Shown one piece after another: positions 33,095-41,716 of a DNA stretch of 64,000 bases. The notes beneath the pieces are model-generated. The model was not told the origin of the DNA and searched no databases. It worked only from the letters and a program-made list of their open reading frames with translations. The stretch covers positions 1 through 64,000 of the forward strand of contig NZ_VFPA01000007.1 of NCBI RefSeq assembly GCF_006716445.1, given 5' to 3'. Position 1 is the first letter of the stretch. Every line of letters begins with the position of its first letter. The DNA is from Pseudonocardia kunmingensis. GTDB lineage: Bacteria > Actinomycetota > Actinomycetes > Mycobacteriales > Pseudonocardiaceae. The translations under genes were made by a program, and so were the position numbers.

Positions 33095-33976
33095 TCAGAC
33101 GGAGCGCATCCGGAAGGGCTCCAGGAGCGCTCCGAGGTCACCGACGACGCCGTCCTCGTCGAGCACCCGGTGCGAGCCGACGGCGTCGGCCAGGCCGATG
33201 CAGCGCGGGCCGTCGAACAGGCCGCAGGCGTAGCGGGCGGTGGTCTCGTCGAGCTCGACGACGCCGACGCGCAGCTGGTAGATGCCCGGGTAGCGCACCT
33301 CGTCGAGGTACTGCACGGAGAGCGAGCTCGGCGCGAGCCCGTCGAGCGGTCCGCCGGTCGGGTAGCCGAGGACGTCGGTGTGCAGCTCGGCGAGGCCGTC
33401 GAGGTACCAGCCGGCCAGGGCGACGTTGTTGACGTGGCGGTTCGTGTCAAGGTCGCCGAACCGGGTGCGCACGTCGAGCCGGAACGGGTAGGCCTCGCGC
33501 ACGCGCCGGGCCGGGTCGAGCTCGGGACGCGCCGCCGCCGGGCCGTCCACGCGCAGCTCCTCGAGCGCCGCGAGGGCGGACGCGGGCAGCGGCGCCGGGC
33601 GGCCGTGCGCCGCGTGCACGCTGACGGACTCGCCGGTGGCCACGCACTCGTCGTCGGCGAAGACCGCGTACGAGTAGGCGAACGAGGACGTCCCGACGTG
33701 CGTGACACCGAGACCGATGCGGTAACTCCCGGCGACACGCAGCGGGGCCAGCACGTCGACCCGCACCGAGGCGAGCAGCAGCTGCGCCCGCGCGGGCAGG
33801 TCCGCCCCGAACCGGGTGCGCTCGACGGAGACGCGGGCGTCCTCGAACCACCGCACGAGGGCGTCACGACCGATGCGACGGCTCGGGTCGAGGTCGCTGT
33901 AGCGGGCGTCGTGCTCCAGCAGCACGGGGTAGGACGACGGGGGGAGCAGTAGTTGGGTGGATGTCACCAGACCCAT
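33095..33976 (-). CDS. Double hot-dog acyl-thioesterase
   Basis: A 293-residue protein with two 4HBT-like hot-dog domains in tandem (about 20-140 and 160-285). The second contains RFGDLDTNRHVNNVALAGWYL, the canonical D-x-N-x-H-x-N site; the first has the weaker YSDLDPSRRIGRDALVRWFED. Such proteins hydrolyse acyl-CoA or acyl-ACP thioesters. ATG 33976 (GLVTSTQLLL) is chosen; longer frames lack coding character. Confidence 0.85.
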   Translation of the reverse strand: MGLVTSTQLLLPPSSYPVLLEHDARYSDLDPSRRIGRDALVRWFEDARVSVERTRFGADLPARAQLLLASVRVDVLAPLRVAGSYRIGLGVTHVGTSSFAYSYAVFADDECVATGESVSVHAAHGRPAPLPASALAALEELRVDGPAAARPELDPARRVREAYPFRLDVRTRFGDLDTNRHVNNVALAGWYLDGLAELHTDVLGYPTGGPLDGLAPSSLSVQYLDEVRYPGIYQLRVGVVELDETTARYACGLFDGPRCIGLADAVGSHRVLDEDGVVGDLGALLEPFRMRSV

Positions 33977-34094
33977 GATGGCGTCGCCGTCGCTCCGGTG
34001 GGTGACGGGAAGTTGTTCATCACGTGTGAACCTCGCTACGACGAGATCGGTGGTTCCGGCCCGGGGCCCGGGACGCTGCGGGTAACCTCCCGTC

Positions 34095-36110
34095 GTGCCC
34101 ACCGCGACCCAGATCCCCGGCGTTGCGGAACTGCTGGAGGCGGCGGTCACCGCCGTCGGCGGGCAGCGGCGCGAGGGGCAGGACGCGATGGCGCAGGCCG
34201 TCCGCAAGGCCCTCACCACCGGCGAGCACGTCGCCGTGCAGGCCGGCACCGGCACCGGCAAGTCGCTCGCCTACCTGGTGCCCGCCATCCACCACGCGGC
34301 CGCCAAGGGCACCACGGTCGTCGTCTCCACGGCCACCATCGCGCTGCAGCGCCAGCTCGTCGACCGCGACCTCCCCCGACTCGCGAAGGCGCTGAAGCCG
34401 CTGCTCGGCCGCACGCCCACGTTCGCGATCCTCAAGGGCCGCCGCAACTACCTGTGCCTGAACAAGCTGCACGGCGGTGACGACACCGACCCGGGCGACG
34501 AGCTGTTCGACCCGTTCGCGATCTCGGCGATGGGCCGCCAGATCAAGCGGCTGCACGAGTGGGCCGACACCACGGAGAAGGGCGACCGCGACGAGCTCGT
34601 GCCCGGCGTGCCCGACTCCACGTGGCGGCAGGTGTCGGTCACCGCGCGCGAGTGCCTCGGCGCCGCCAAGTGCCCCGTGGGCGAGGACTGCTTCGCCGAG
34701 AAGGCCCGCGCCGAGGCCGGCAAGGCCGACATCGTCGTCACCAACCACGCCCTGCTCGCGATCGACGCCCTCGAGGGCCGCCCGGTGCTGCCCGAGCACG
34801 ACGTCGTGGTCGTCGACGAGGCGCACGAGCTCGTCGACCGGGTCACCGGGGTGGCCACGAACGAGCTCACCGCCGGGATGATCAGCGCCACCGCGCGGCG
34901 CCTGGGCAAGCTCGTCGACCAGGCGGTCGCCGACCGGCTCGCGGAAGCGGGTGAAGGCCTCGGGATGGTGCTGGAGGACCTGCCGCCGGGCCGCTGGGAC
35001 TCGTTGCCCCGCGCGGCGGCCGGCGCGCTCTCGGCCGTCCGCGACGCGGCCGGCTCCTGCAAGCAAGCGCTGGGGTCCGATCGCCGGGAGGACCCGGAGG
35101 CCGCCGCCGGTCGCAAGATCGCCCAGGCCTCGCTGGACGAGGTGGCCGACACCGCGGTACGCCTGCTCGGCGCGTTCGAGGAGGACGACCCGGCCAAGCG
35201 GCGCGACGTGGTCTGGCTGGCCGAGCACGGCCCCGACGGCGCGCGCCACAAGGGGCTGCACGCCGCCCCGCTCTGGGTGGGCGGGCTGCTGCGGGAGCGA
35301 CTGTTCGGGCGCTCCACCGTCGTGCTGACGTCCGCCACCCTCGCGCTGGGGGGCAACTTCGACGCCCTCGCGCGGCAGTGGGGGCTGCCGCCGGAGAAGG
35401 CAGCGGCAGACTCCACCGACCCGGTGCCGGACCCGGATGCACCGAAGTGGTCCGGCCTCGACGTCGGCTCGCCGTTCATGCACGCCAAGAGCGGCATCCT
35501 CTACGTGGCCAAGCGGCTCCCCCCGCCGGGGCGCGACGGCCTGCCGCCCTCCTACCTGGACGAGATCGCCGGGCTCGTCGAGGCCGCGGGCGGACGCACG
35601 CTGGGCCTGTTCTCCTCGATGCGCGCGGCGAAGCAGGCCACCGAGGCGCTGCGCGGGCGGCTGGACACCCCCCTGCTGTGCCAGGGCGAGGACTCCACGA
35701 TGCAGCTGGTCAAGAAGTTCGCCGAGGACGAGGCCACGTCCCTGTTCGGCACGCTGTCGTTGTGGCAGGGCGTCGACGTGCCCGGGCCGTCGCTGTCCTG
35801 CGTGATCATCGATCGGATCCCGTTCCCCCGGCCCGACGATCCCCTCGTCGCCGCCCGCCAGCGCGCCACCGACGCCCGCGGGGGCAACGGCTTCCTGTCG
35901 GTCTCGGCCACCCACGCGGCCCTGCTGCTCGCGCAGGGCGCCGGGCGCCTGCTGCGCGGGATGGACGACCGCGGCGTCGTCGCGATCCTCGACTCCCGCC
36001 TGGCCACCGCCCGCTACGGCGGCTTCCTGCGCGCGAGCCTGCCGCCGTTCTGGGCCACCGAGGACCGGGAGAAGGTGCACGGCGCCCTGCGCCGGCTGCG
36101 CGGAGCCTGA
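34095..36110 (+). CDS. dinG: DinG-family ATP-dependent DNA helicase
   Basis: A 671-residue XPD/DinG superfamily 2 helicase. Walker A is AGTGTGKSLAYLVP (about 53-66), the DEAH box VVDEAHEL (about 237). Four cysteines (NYLCLNK, RECLG, AKCPVG, EDCFAE) between motifs Ia and II match the iron-sulfur cluster of the family. C-terminal motifs include LWQGVDVPG and QGAGRLLRG. GTG 34095 is preceded by TAACCT and 6 bases (leaderless). Adjacent to the pncB/clpS block as in mycobacteria. Confidence 0.94.
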   Translation: MPTATQIPGVAELLEAAVTAVGGQRREGQDAMAQAVRKALTTGEHVAVQAGTGTGKSLAYLVPAIHHAAAKGTTVVVSTATIALQRQLVDRDLPRLAKALKPLLGRTPTFAILKGRRNYLCLNKLHGGDDTDPGDELFDPFAISAMGRQIKRLHEWADTTEKGDRDELVPGVPDSTWRQVSVTARECLGAAKCPVGEDCFAEKARAEAGKADIVVTNHALLAIDALEGRPVLPEHDVVVVDEAHELVDRVTGVATNELTAGMISATARRLGKLVDQAVADRLAEAGEGLGMVLEDLPPGRWDSLPRAAAGALSAVRDAAGSCKQALGSDRREDPEAAAGRKIAQASLDEVADTAVRLLGAFEEDDPAKRRDVVWLAEHGPDGARHKGLHAAPLWVGGLLRERLFGRSTVVLTSATLALGGNFDALARQWGLPPEKAAADSTDPVPDPDAPKWSGLDVGSPFMHAKSGILYVAKRLPPPGRDGLPPSYLDEIAGLVEAAGGRTLGLFSSMRAAKQATEALRGRLDTPLLCQGEDSTMQLVKKFAEDEATSLFGTLSLWQGVDVPGPSLSCVIIDRIPFPRPDDPLVAARQRATDARGGNGFLSVSATHAALLLAQGAGRLLRGMDDRGVVAILDSRLATARYGGFLRASLPPFWATEDREKVHGALRRLRGA

Positions 36111-36113
36111 GCC

Positions 36114-36569
36114 CTATCGAACGGGAGTGCCGCTCGTTCGGGACGAAGACCGGCCGGCCAGCGCGGTCGCCAGCAAGCTCTGCAGCTGCCGTTGTTGTCC
36201 CGCGTCCAGCGCGGCGAGCGGCGAGTGCTGCTCCACGTGCTCCAGGATCCTGCGGCGGACGGCCTCGCCCGCCGGCGTGAGCACGAGCGTCCGCACCCGG
36301 CCGTCGCCGGGGTGGGGGCGGCGCTCGGCGATCCCCTTCTCCTCGAGCCGGTCGCTGAGCAGCGTGACGTTGGACGGGTCGCAGTGCAGCCGGCCGGCGA
36401 GCTGCCGCAGCGGCACCGGGTCGGCGTCGGGGTCGAGCAGCCACACGAGGTTGGCCAGTGGCGTGGTGAGGCCGAGCTCACCCACGGCGTCCTGCAGGTC
36501 CTCGGCGACCGCCGTGGCCAGGTGGAGCACCTGCTCGACGAGGACGGGGACGGGCTCGACACCGGACAC
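36114..36569 (-). CDS. MarR-family transcriptional regulator
   Basis: A 151-residue MarR regulator. The winged helix is in PVPLRQLAGRLHCDPSNVTLLSDRLEEKGIAERRPHPGDGRVRTLVLTP (about 51-99). It is divergent from an SDR gene, and two inverted repeats in the gap between them are likely its operators. The stop codon region (GGCACTCCCGTTCGATAG) resembles a degenerate half of palindrome family A, so the C-terminal GTPVR may be repeat-derived. Confidence 0.9.
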   Translation of the reverse strand: MSGVEPVPVLVEQVLHLATAVAEDLQDAVGELGLTTPLANLVWLLDPDADPVPLRQLAGRLHCDPSNVTLLSDRLEEKGIAERRPHPGDGRVRTLVLTPAGEAVRRRILEHVEQHSPLAALDAGQQRQLQSLLATALAGRSSSRTSGTPVR

Positions 36570-36594
36570 GGCCCGAGCCTAGCTTGACAATCTC

Positions 36595-36630
36595 CTTGAA
36601 GTTCTCAAGCATCTCCTTGAGAGCCTCAAG
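36595..36630. promoter_or_regulatory. Tandem MarR-type operators between marR and SDR genes
   Basis: Two similar inverted repeats, CTTGAAGTTCTCAAG (36595-36609) and CTTGAGAGCCTCAAG (36616-36630), have centres 21 bases apart, two helical turns. A perfect -35-like TTGACA lies at 36584-36589 just before them. Binding here could repress both the divergent regulator and the SDR gene. Confidence 0.75.
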
Positions 36631-36643
36631 CATAGGAGAGCAC

Positions 36644-37579
36644 ATGAGCATCTGGGACCTGAGCGCCGTCCCCGACCAGCACGGCCGCCGCATCGTCGTG
36701 ACCGGGGCCGGCAGCGGGCTGGGCCTCGTCGTCGCGCGCGAGCTCGCGAGCCGTGGGGCGCACGTCGTGATGGCGGCCCGCGACGTCGCGAAGGCCGGCC
36801 GGCACCGCGACGCCCTGCGGGCCGAGCACCCGGCGGCCACCGTGGACGTCCGGCCGCTCGACCTGCTCGATCTGGATTCCGTCCGAGCCTTCGCCGCCGA
36901 CGTGGCGGCCGAGCCGGTCGACGCGCTGCTGAACGTCGCCGGCATCGCGGGCGCACCGCTGCGCCACGATGCGCACGGTCGCGAGAGCCACTTCGCGACC
37001 AACCACCTCGGCCACTTCGCGCTCACGACACTGCTGCTCGACGCGCTCGGCCGGGGACGGGAGCCGCGCGTCGTCACCGTCTCGTCGGGGCTGTACCGGG
37101 TCGGTCGGCTGGACCTCGACCGCGATGACCACCTGACGGGCGGGGCCCGCTACACCTCCACGCGCGCGTACGCGCGCTCGAAGCTCGCGAACGTGCTCTT
37201 CGGGCTGGAGCTCGACCGGCGGCTGCGCGCCGCGGGCTCCCCGATCCGCAGCCTGCTCGCCCACCCGGGGATCGCCCGGACCCCGATGAACACCGCTCCG
37301 CGCGACAAGCTGCTCGAACGCATCGTCGCATCCGTCGTCGGCCGGGTGGCCCGCACGGCGGAGCAGGGCGCCCTGCCCATCCTGTACGCCGCGACGGCAC
37401 CCGGCCTGGCCGGCGGCACGTTCGTCGGCCCGCACACCGAGTTCCGCGGACCGGTGCGCGTGGAGCACCTGCCGATCCGCCGGCCGGCGGACGACCGGCG
37501 GCTGGCCGAACGGCTGTGGGCGGAGTCGGAGGAGCTCACCGGCATCCGGTCCGCACTGCTCTCGTCGAGCGCCGGGTGA
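36644..37579 (+). CDS. SDR-family oxidoreductase under MarR control
   Basis: A 311-residue extended SDR resembling retinol-dehydrogenase-like and protochlorophyllide-reductase-like enzymes. Cofactor motif VVTGAGSGLGLVVARELASRG (about 19-39), LLNVAGIAG, FATNHLGHFALT, a catalytic serine in TVSSGL and YARSK. Probably handles a hydrophobic carbonyl or alcohol; induction is likely by the MarR ligand. ATG 36644 follows AGGAGAG at good spacing. Confidence 0.9.
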   Translation: MSIWDLSAVPDQHGRRIVVTGAGSGLGLVVARELASRGAHVVMAARDVAKAGRHRDALRAEHPAATVDVRPLDLLDLDSVRAFAADVAAEPVDALLNVAGIAGAPLRHDAHGRESHFATNHLGHFALTTLLLDALGRGREPRVVTVSSGLYRVGRLDLDRDDHLTGGARYTSTRAYARSKLANVLFGLELDRRLRAAGSPIRSLLAHPGIARTPMNTAPRDKLLERIVASVVGRVARTAEQGALPILYAATAPGLAGGTFVGPHTEFRGPVRVEHLPIRRPADDRRLAERLWAESEELTGIRSALLSSSAG

Positions 37580-38278
37580 GACCGAGTGCGCCGGTAACCG
37601 CGACGGTGATCGCCACCGGCTCGCCGCGGACCCGCGTTGATCGCGAGTATCGGTTGTGCGCCACGAGGCGCTGTTGGTTCGGATGGAGGTGGGAGACCTT
37701 CGTGGCCCTGTCGTCGTAGCGGTGGGGTGAAGCTGGCGGCAGCCTGATCCGGGGATCGCCGGGGAGGGTGGGAGCAGCCGCGACAAAGTCGGGACGGCTC
37801 AGGACTGCCGGATGGGCCGGGCCCGGTGAGCGAGACGAGAAGGTATACGAGAGAAACCAGCGCTATTACGCCTCTTGACTCGCGGCCAGCTCGAAATCCG
37901 GTGGATATGGGCTGGGGTGCGGCGCGTACTCGGCTGCCGGTCGTGTCCCGGCGGGTGAGGAACTCCCGGCTGGTATGGCCGTGCCGGGTCCGGGAGGCCA
38001 TGGTGAATGTCTACGGCGTAGCCGTGGCGATGCCGCAGGGGTACAGCTGGGTGCCTCACTCGTCGACCGAGCAACAGTGAACGTGGGAACCATCCGTGCG
38101 ACGTTCCAGCAGGGTGCGCCGGCCAGGCGTGACGACCGCTGGATAGGTGCGATGCCGACCGAAGGGCCGGGTGGGGCGGAGCCGCCGTAGTACTCCGGGC
38201 CGGGGAAAGCCCGGCACACGGGGAAGGGCGGCAGCGTGTCGGGCGAGGATGCTGACTGCAAGGGACGGAGATACACCG

Positions 38279-39733
38279 GTGAATACTGGTGTCGTGGCTT
38301 GGCCGGATGTGGATTCGGCCGGGTTGGCGGTACGGAGGATGCAGCGCAAGTTGCACCGTTGGGCGAGCGAGGACCCGGCTCGCCGGTTTGATGATCTGTT
38401 CAACCTGGTCTATGATCCGGCGTTCCTGGTCGATGCGTTCACGCGTGTTGCCGGAAACAAGGGGGCGAAGACCGCGGGGGTCGACGGGCTGACGGTGGCC
38501 GCGGTCGATACCCGCATCGGAGTGGACGTGTTCCTGGGTCAGATCCGGGACTCACTCAAGACGCGTGAGTACCGGCCGTGTCCGGTCCGGCAGGTGATGA
38601 TCCCCAAGGGCGGCGGCAAGCTGCGCCGGCTGGGGATCCCCACGGTGGCCGACCGGGTGGTCCAGGCCGTCGTCAAGGCGGTGCTCGAACCCATCTTCGA
38701 GGCGGACTTCCTGCCGTGCTCGTATGGGTTCCGCCCGAACCGGCGCGCTCAGGACGCGATCGCCGAGATCCACCACTTCACCTCCGCACCCATCAACTAC
38801 GAGTGGGTGCTGGAGGCCGACATCGCCGCGTGTTTCGATGAGATCGACCACGTCGCGGTGATGGACCGGCTGCGGCGGCGGATCAAGGACAAGCGGCTGG
38901 CGAATCTGGTGAAGGCGTTCCTGAAATCCGGGATCTTCACCGATCTCGGGGATCGGGAGGAATCACCGACCGGCACCCCGCAGGGTGGGATCCTCTCGCC
39001 GCTGCTGGCGAACATCGCACTCTCAGTGTTGGATGAACACTTCACCCAACACTGGGACCCGGCCACCGGGGCGATGGGCACCCCGGCACGGCGGGCCGCG
39101 CGGAAACGTAACGGCAAGGGGAACTGGCGTTTGATCCGGTATGCCGACGACTTCGTGTTGCTGGTCTCCGGGGACCGTCACCACGCCGAAGCGCTCCGGG
39201 TCGAGGTGGCGGCCGTGCTCGCCCCACTGGGGCTACGGCTTGCCGAGGAGAAAACCCGGGCGGTGCACATCGACGAGGGCTTCGACTTCCTCGGTTTCCA
39301 CATCCGGCGGATGCGGAAACGTGGAACGCAGAAGCGCTACGTCTACACCACACCCTCCCGCAAATCAACACAGAAGGTGCGGGACCGGGTGCGAGAGAAA
39401 ACGAACAAGTCAAACCTGAACACCGACCTGGACGAGCTGCTCTCCGGGCTCAACCAGACGGTGCGAGGGTGGGCGAACTACTTCCGGCACGGGGTGTCCA
39501 AAGCGACCTTCAGCGCGGTCGACCACCACACCTGGTGGCGACTGGTCGGGTGGATCCGCCGCAAACACCCCAAGATCAGCTGGAAGGAGATCCGCCGCCG
39601 CTTCTGCGATCATGGCTGGCGGATCGCCCACAACGGGGTGGTGTTCACCGGCGCTTCCAGCGTCGCCGTGACCCGCTACCGCTACCGCGGAGCGAACATA
39701 CCAACCCCGTGGACCCCAGCCCTCACAGGCTGA
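38279..39733 (+). CDS. ltrA: Group II intron reverse transcriptase/maturase
   Basis: A 484-residue intron-encoded protein. Reverse transcriptase motifs: GNKGAKTAGVDGLTV, PKGGGKLRRLGIPTVADRVVQ, YGFRPNRRAQDA, GTPQGGILSPLLANIAL and the catalytic YADDFVLLV. The maturase X domain follows (LNQTVRGWANYFRHG). No HNH endonuclease zinc motif is present at the C-terminus, so retrohoming would depend on nicked or single-stranded targets. GTG 38279 follows GACGGAG; an in-frame ATG 30 bases upstream is possible. The frame is intact, so the intron may be active. Confidence 0.93.
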   Translation: MNTGVVAWPDVDSAGLAVRRMQRKLHRWASEDPARRFDDLFNLVYDPAFLVDAFTRVAGNKGAKTAGVDGLTVAAVDTRIGVDVFLGQIRDSLKTREYRPCPVRQVMIPKGGGKLRRLGIPTVADRVVQAVVKAVLEPIFEADFLPCSYGFRPNRRAQDAIAEIHHFTSAPINYEWVLEADIAACFDEIDHVAVMDRLRRRIKDKRLANLVKAFLKSGIFTDLGDREESPTGTPQGGILSPLLANIALSVLDEHFTQHWDPATGAMGTPARRAARKRNGKGNWRLIRYADDFVLLVSGDRHHAEALRVEVAAVLAPLGLRLAEEKTRAVHIDEGFDFLGFHIRRMRKRGTQKRYVYTTPSRKSTQKVRDRVREKTNKSNLNTDLDELLSGLNQTVRGWANYFRHGVSKATFSAVDHHTWWRLVGWIRRKHPKISWKEIRRRFCDHGWRIAHNGVVFTGASSVAVTRYRYRGANIPTPWTPALTG

Positions 39734-39754
39734 GCAACGGCCACGACATGCGGA

Positions 39755-39788
39755 GAGCCGGATGCGGTGAGAGCCGCACGTCCGGTTC
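39755..39788 (+). ncRNA. Group II intron domain V
   Basis: A 34-base hairpin starting GAGCCGGATGCGG and ending CCGCACGTCCGGTTC, with the GAGA-type tetraloop and the bulge expected of domain V, the catalytic core of the intron ribozyme. Confidence 0.9.
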
Positions 39789-39888
39789 GGCGGGCGGGCA
39801 CGGGAAACGGACCCGGGGCAACCCGGGCACCGCGCCCGTGTCCGACCCAACGCTCATGGCAGTCGCGACAGCGGTGGACGACCGATAG

Positions 39889-40019
39889 TCGCGATCATCG
39901 TCAGCCTTCGTTCCCCGGAGCTTGTGCACGACCTCGTCGGCGGAGGCGGCGAATGCGTCCAGCGGCGGGGAGTGGAAGAACACGATCTCCCGGCCCGCCA
40001 CGGCGCGGTCTGCATGATC
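39889..40019 (-). pseudogene. Fragment of a hypothetical gene duplicated at 40.9-41.6 kb
   Basis: The minus strand encodes GREIVFFHSPPLDAFAASADEVVHKL, which matches REVVFFRSPLDAFAASVDEVAYQA in the intact gene at 40901-41590. Only this segment is left, the flanks do not align, and one end lies at the intron-split inverted repeat. A decayed paralogue truncated by rearrangement. Confidence 0.6.
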
Positions 40020-40024
40020 AAGAA

Positions 40025-40417
40025 TCATGGCGAGAAGTGCAACCCCCATGACGCGCTGACTTGCCGCGCGTCGCTCGCGAGCCACACAGCCTGGATGACG
40101 ACGTACTCATCTTCATGACTCGGGTCGAGCAGCACGCTGATCCGGTCACCGCCATCTGCGAATGCACACTTCGCGCCTGCCGCATTCGCCTCACCGGTCC
40201 ACAGGTCGCAGGGTCGCTCTCGCCCCACGCCGCGAGGGATTCCCACCCGGTCGACGCCGCCGAAGCTCAGGGTGGTCACTCGCACGGGCACGGTCGGCGT
40301 CTGCAGGACCAGTTCTGCCGGCACATCACCTGTCGTCGTCCAGTCGCCTGCTTCCGGTGCGCTCGCCGACATGGATGCGTCGACGGCGCCCCAGTCGACG
40401 GCGAGATCCGGGCTCAC
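40025..40417 (-). CDS. Hypothetical protein
   Basis: 130 codons from a GTG at 40417 (SPDLAVDWGAVDASMSASAP), ending WGLHFSP. Acidic composition and GC3 pattern look coding. No family recognised; the VVIQAVWLASD strand near the C-terminus suggests a small alpha/beta fold. Its first 92 bases overlap the end of the secreted-protein gene in another frame, so either one stop is misplaced by a frameshift or the genes truly overlap. Confidence 0.55.
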   Translation of the reverse strand: MSPDLAVDWGAVDASMSASAPEAGDWTTTGDVPAELVLQTPTVPVRVTTLSFGGVDRVGIPRGVGRERPCDLWTGEANAAGAKCAFADGGDRISVLLDPSHEDEYVVIQAVWLASDARQVSASWGLHFSP

Positions 40418-40727
40418 ATTTCACGGCTACCGTAATTCTGAGCATGCTAGTAACTTTAGGCCCGTCCGCAGCTCCCCCCACACGTTCCCAGCCGTACCAC
40501 CTCAAACGGTATGTCGTCGCGCTCACCTGGTTCGACTCCAGCGGAACAAGTTTACAAAATGACTCAACTCTAGTGTGCACCTGAGCCGAGTTCTTTACTG
40601 ATGGGTGAGGAATGTCGACGCGCACTCCACACTTCTCGTCCTGAGCGTTGGCAGCGGCCGGTACCGCAACAACGGACACGACGACGAGCCCGAGGGCGGA
40701 CACCAGGCGGGCGACCGAGAACCGCAT
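40326..40727 (-). CDS. Small secreted hypothetical protein
   Basis: 133 codons beginning with a clear signal peptide (MRFSVARLVSALGLVVVSVV, cleaved after AAANAQ). The mature part has three cysteines (EKCGV, ESFCKL, AVKCEP) and aromatic strands (TYRLRWYGWERV). After CEPG the frame turns arginine-rich and coding character moves to the overlapping frame of the next gene. The true protein probably ends near CEPG or the gene is frameshifted there. Unknown function; AT-richer than its surroundings. Confidence 0.6.
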   Translation of the reverse strand: MRFSVARLVSALGLVVVSVVAVPAAANAQDEKCGVRVDIPHPSVKNSAQVHTRVESFCKLVPLESNQVSATTYRLRWYGWERVGGAADGPKVTSMLRITVAVKCEPGSRRRLGRRRRIHVGERTGSRRLDDDR

Positions 40728-40900
40728 GACACCTCCCGTGGTCGGATCGCATCGAACGCTAGGACGCCCTCAGCCCACGGCCGGCTGCTTTCAGTCAATC
40801 AGGCTCAGGTTGCAGGCCCGTACACCCGTCCCGAACGCCCGCCACAGTCCTGACCAGGCCAAAATCAGGACAGAACCGTCCATCCAGCCGTTCACTATTG

Positions 40901-41590
40901 CTAACGCCGCGGGGTAGGACCTCGCACCTCGAAGGCGTCAGCATGCTCGAGCGCCGTGACGATCTCTGCCTCTGCGCCAATGTACGTCAGCCAGTCGTCG
41001 CAGTCGGTGATGACGATCCAGCGGTGGTCGAGCGGGAACATCACGTTGGCCGCCTGGTACGCGACCTCGTCGACGGACGCAGCGAAGGCGTCCAGCGGGG
41101 AGCGGAAGAACACGACCTCCCGCTGCGTGACCTCACGCCTCGGCGCTCCCGGCGTCTCCGTCAATCTATGCGCCGAGGCCCAACCGGCCCACACGCCACA
41201 AACGCCGTCTGTCGCGTCCGTATGTGCCCGCAGCACGGACAGCAGCGCCTCGTGCTGCCGCAGCGGGAGCGTCCCCTGCTCGGGCGGCCAGTTCCAGACG
41301 CCCGAGGGATCATCGAAACCATTCTCGAAGTCGTTGACGTGCAGGCCCACCAGCGCATTGAAGTGGGCGGCGCTGTGCACATCGGAGCCATGTGCCCGTG
41401 CCACCTCGGCCCAGGTAACCTCACGCACCACCTCGTCGTCCTCGATCCAGTAGGCCGGATGGAGGACCTCCCGCCACGTGAACGCCGTCATTCGCGAATC
41501 GAGGTCGTCGAGCGTGGGGCGAGCCTCGGCGAGCACCGAGAGCCACTCGACGTCGTCGGAGGTCGCAGGACTCCAGAGATCGACAGTCAC
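40901..41590 (-). CDS. Hypothetical protein (paralogue of the 39.9 kb fragment)
   Basis: 229 codons from GTG 41590 (TVDLWSPATSDDVEWLSVLAE). The N-terminal third reads like a hydrolase-free regulatory or immunity-type protein; no motif I recognise. The C-terminal part (VVFFRSPLDAFAASVDEVAY) recurs as a fragment at 39.9 kb. The start is set downstream of the palindrome at 41639 because the longer open frame simply reads through that repeat. Confidence 0.6.
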   Translation of the reverse strand: MTVDLWSPATSDDVEWLSVLAEARPTLDDLDSRMTAFTWREVLHPAYWIEDDEVVREVTWAEVARAHGSDVHSAAHFNALVGLHVNDFENGFDDPSGVWNWPPEQGTLPLRQHEALLSVLRAHTDATDGVCGVWAGWASAHRLTETPGAPRREVTQREVVFFRSPLDAFAASVDEVAYQAANVMFPLDHRWIVITDCDDWLTYIGAEAEIVTALEHADAFEVRGPTPRR

Positions 41591-41638
41591 CGTCGCATTC
41601 TGGCACTGCACGCCAACCGAAAATCTGCTGCGGCCCGA

Positions 41639-41700
41639 TGATCGCGGGAAGTGGTGGGAGAACGTCAGGTCTGCCGCTCCCCCACCACTCCTGCCGATCA
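41639..41700. repeat. Imperfect palindrome family B, copy 1
   Basis: TGATCG...AGTGGTGGGAG pairs with CTCCCCCACCACTCCTGCCGATCA across a loop of about 16 bases. The right arm recurs at 47557-47579 (CTCCCACCACTCCTGCTGATCA with small changes). It lies between the end of the SEC-C gene and the start of the hypothetical gene on the minus strand. Confidence 0.7.
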
Positions 41701-41716
41701 CGGCTCGTTCATGAGC

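Larger units (their letters stand above)
37656..39851 (+). mobile_element. Group II intron with maturase ORF
   Basis: A roughly 2.2 kb self-splicing mobile intron. The 5' end GTGCGCC matches the GUGYG consensus. Domain I spans about 600 bases before the reverse transcriptase gene. A canonical 34-base domain V lies at 39755-39788, followed by a domain VI hairpin and a 3' end at ...GACCCAAC. The exact 3' boundary is inferred to within a few bases. GACCGA near 38070 could be EBS1, pairing with the upstream exon bases TCGGTT with one G-T pair; this needs folding to confirm. Inserted in non-coding, palindromic DNA. Confidence 0.88.
37639..39896. repeat. Inverted repeat interrupted by the group II intron
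   Basis: GATCGCGAGTATCGGT at 37639-37654 and ACCGATAGTCGCGATC at 39881-39896 are complementary over 16 bases with one mismatch. Without the intron the arms would enclose a loop of about 30 bases. The intron starts one base after the left arm. Confidence 0.85.

Noticed and set aside
37656..39851. Retron or DGR reverse transcriptase
   Set aside because: A canonical 34-base domain V follows and the protein has a maturase X domain, which identify a group II intron.
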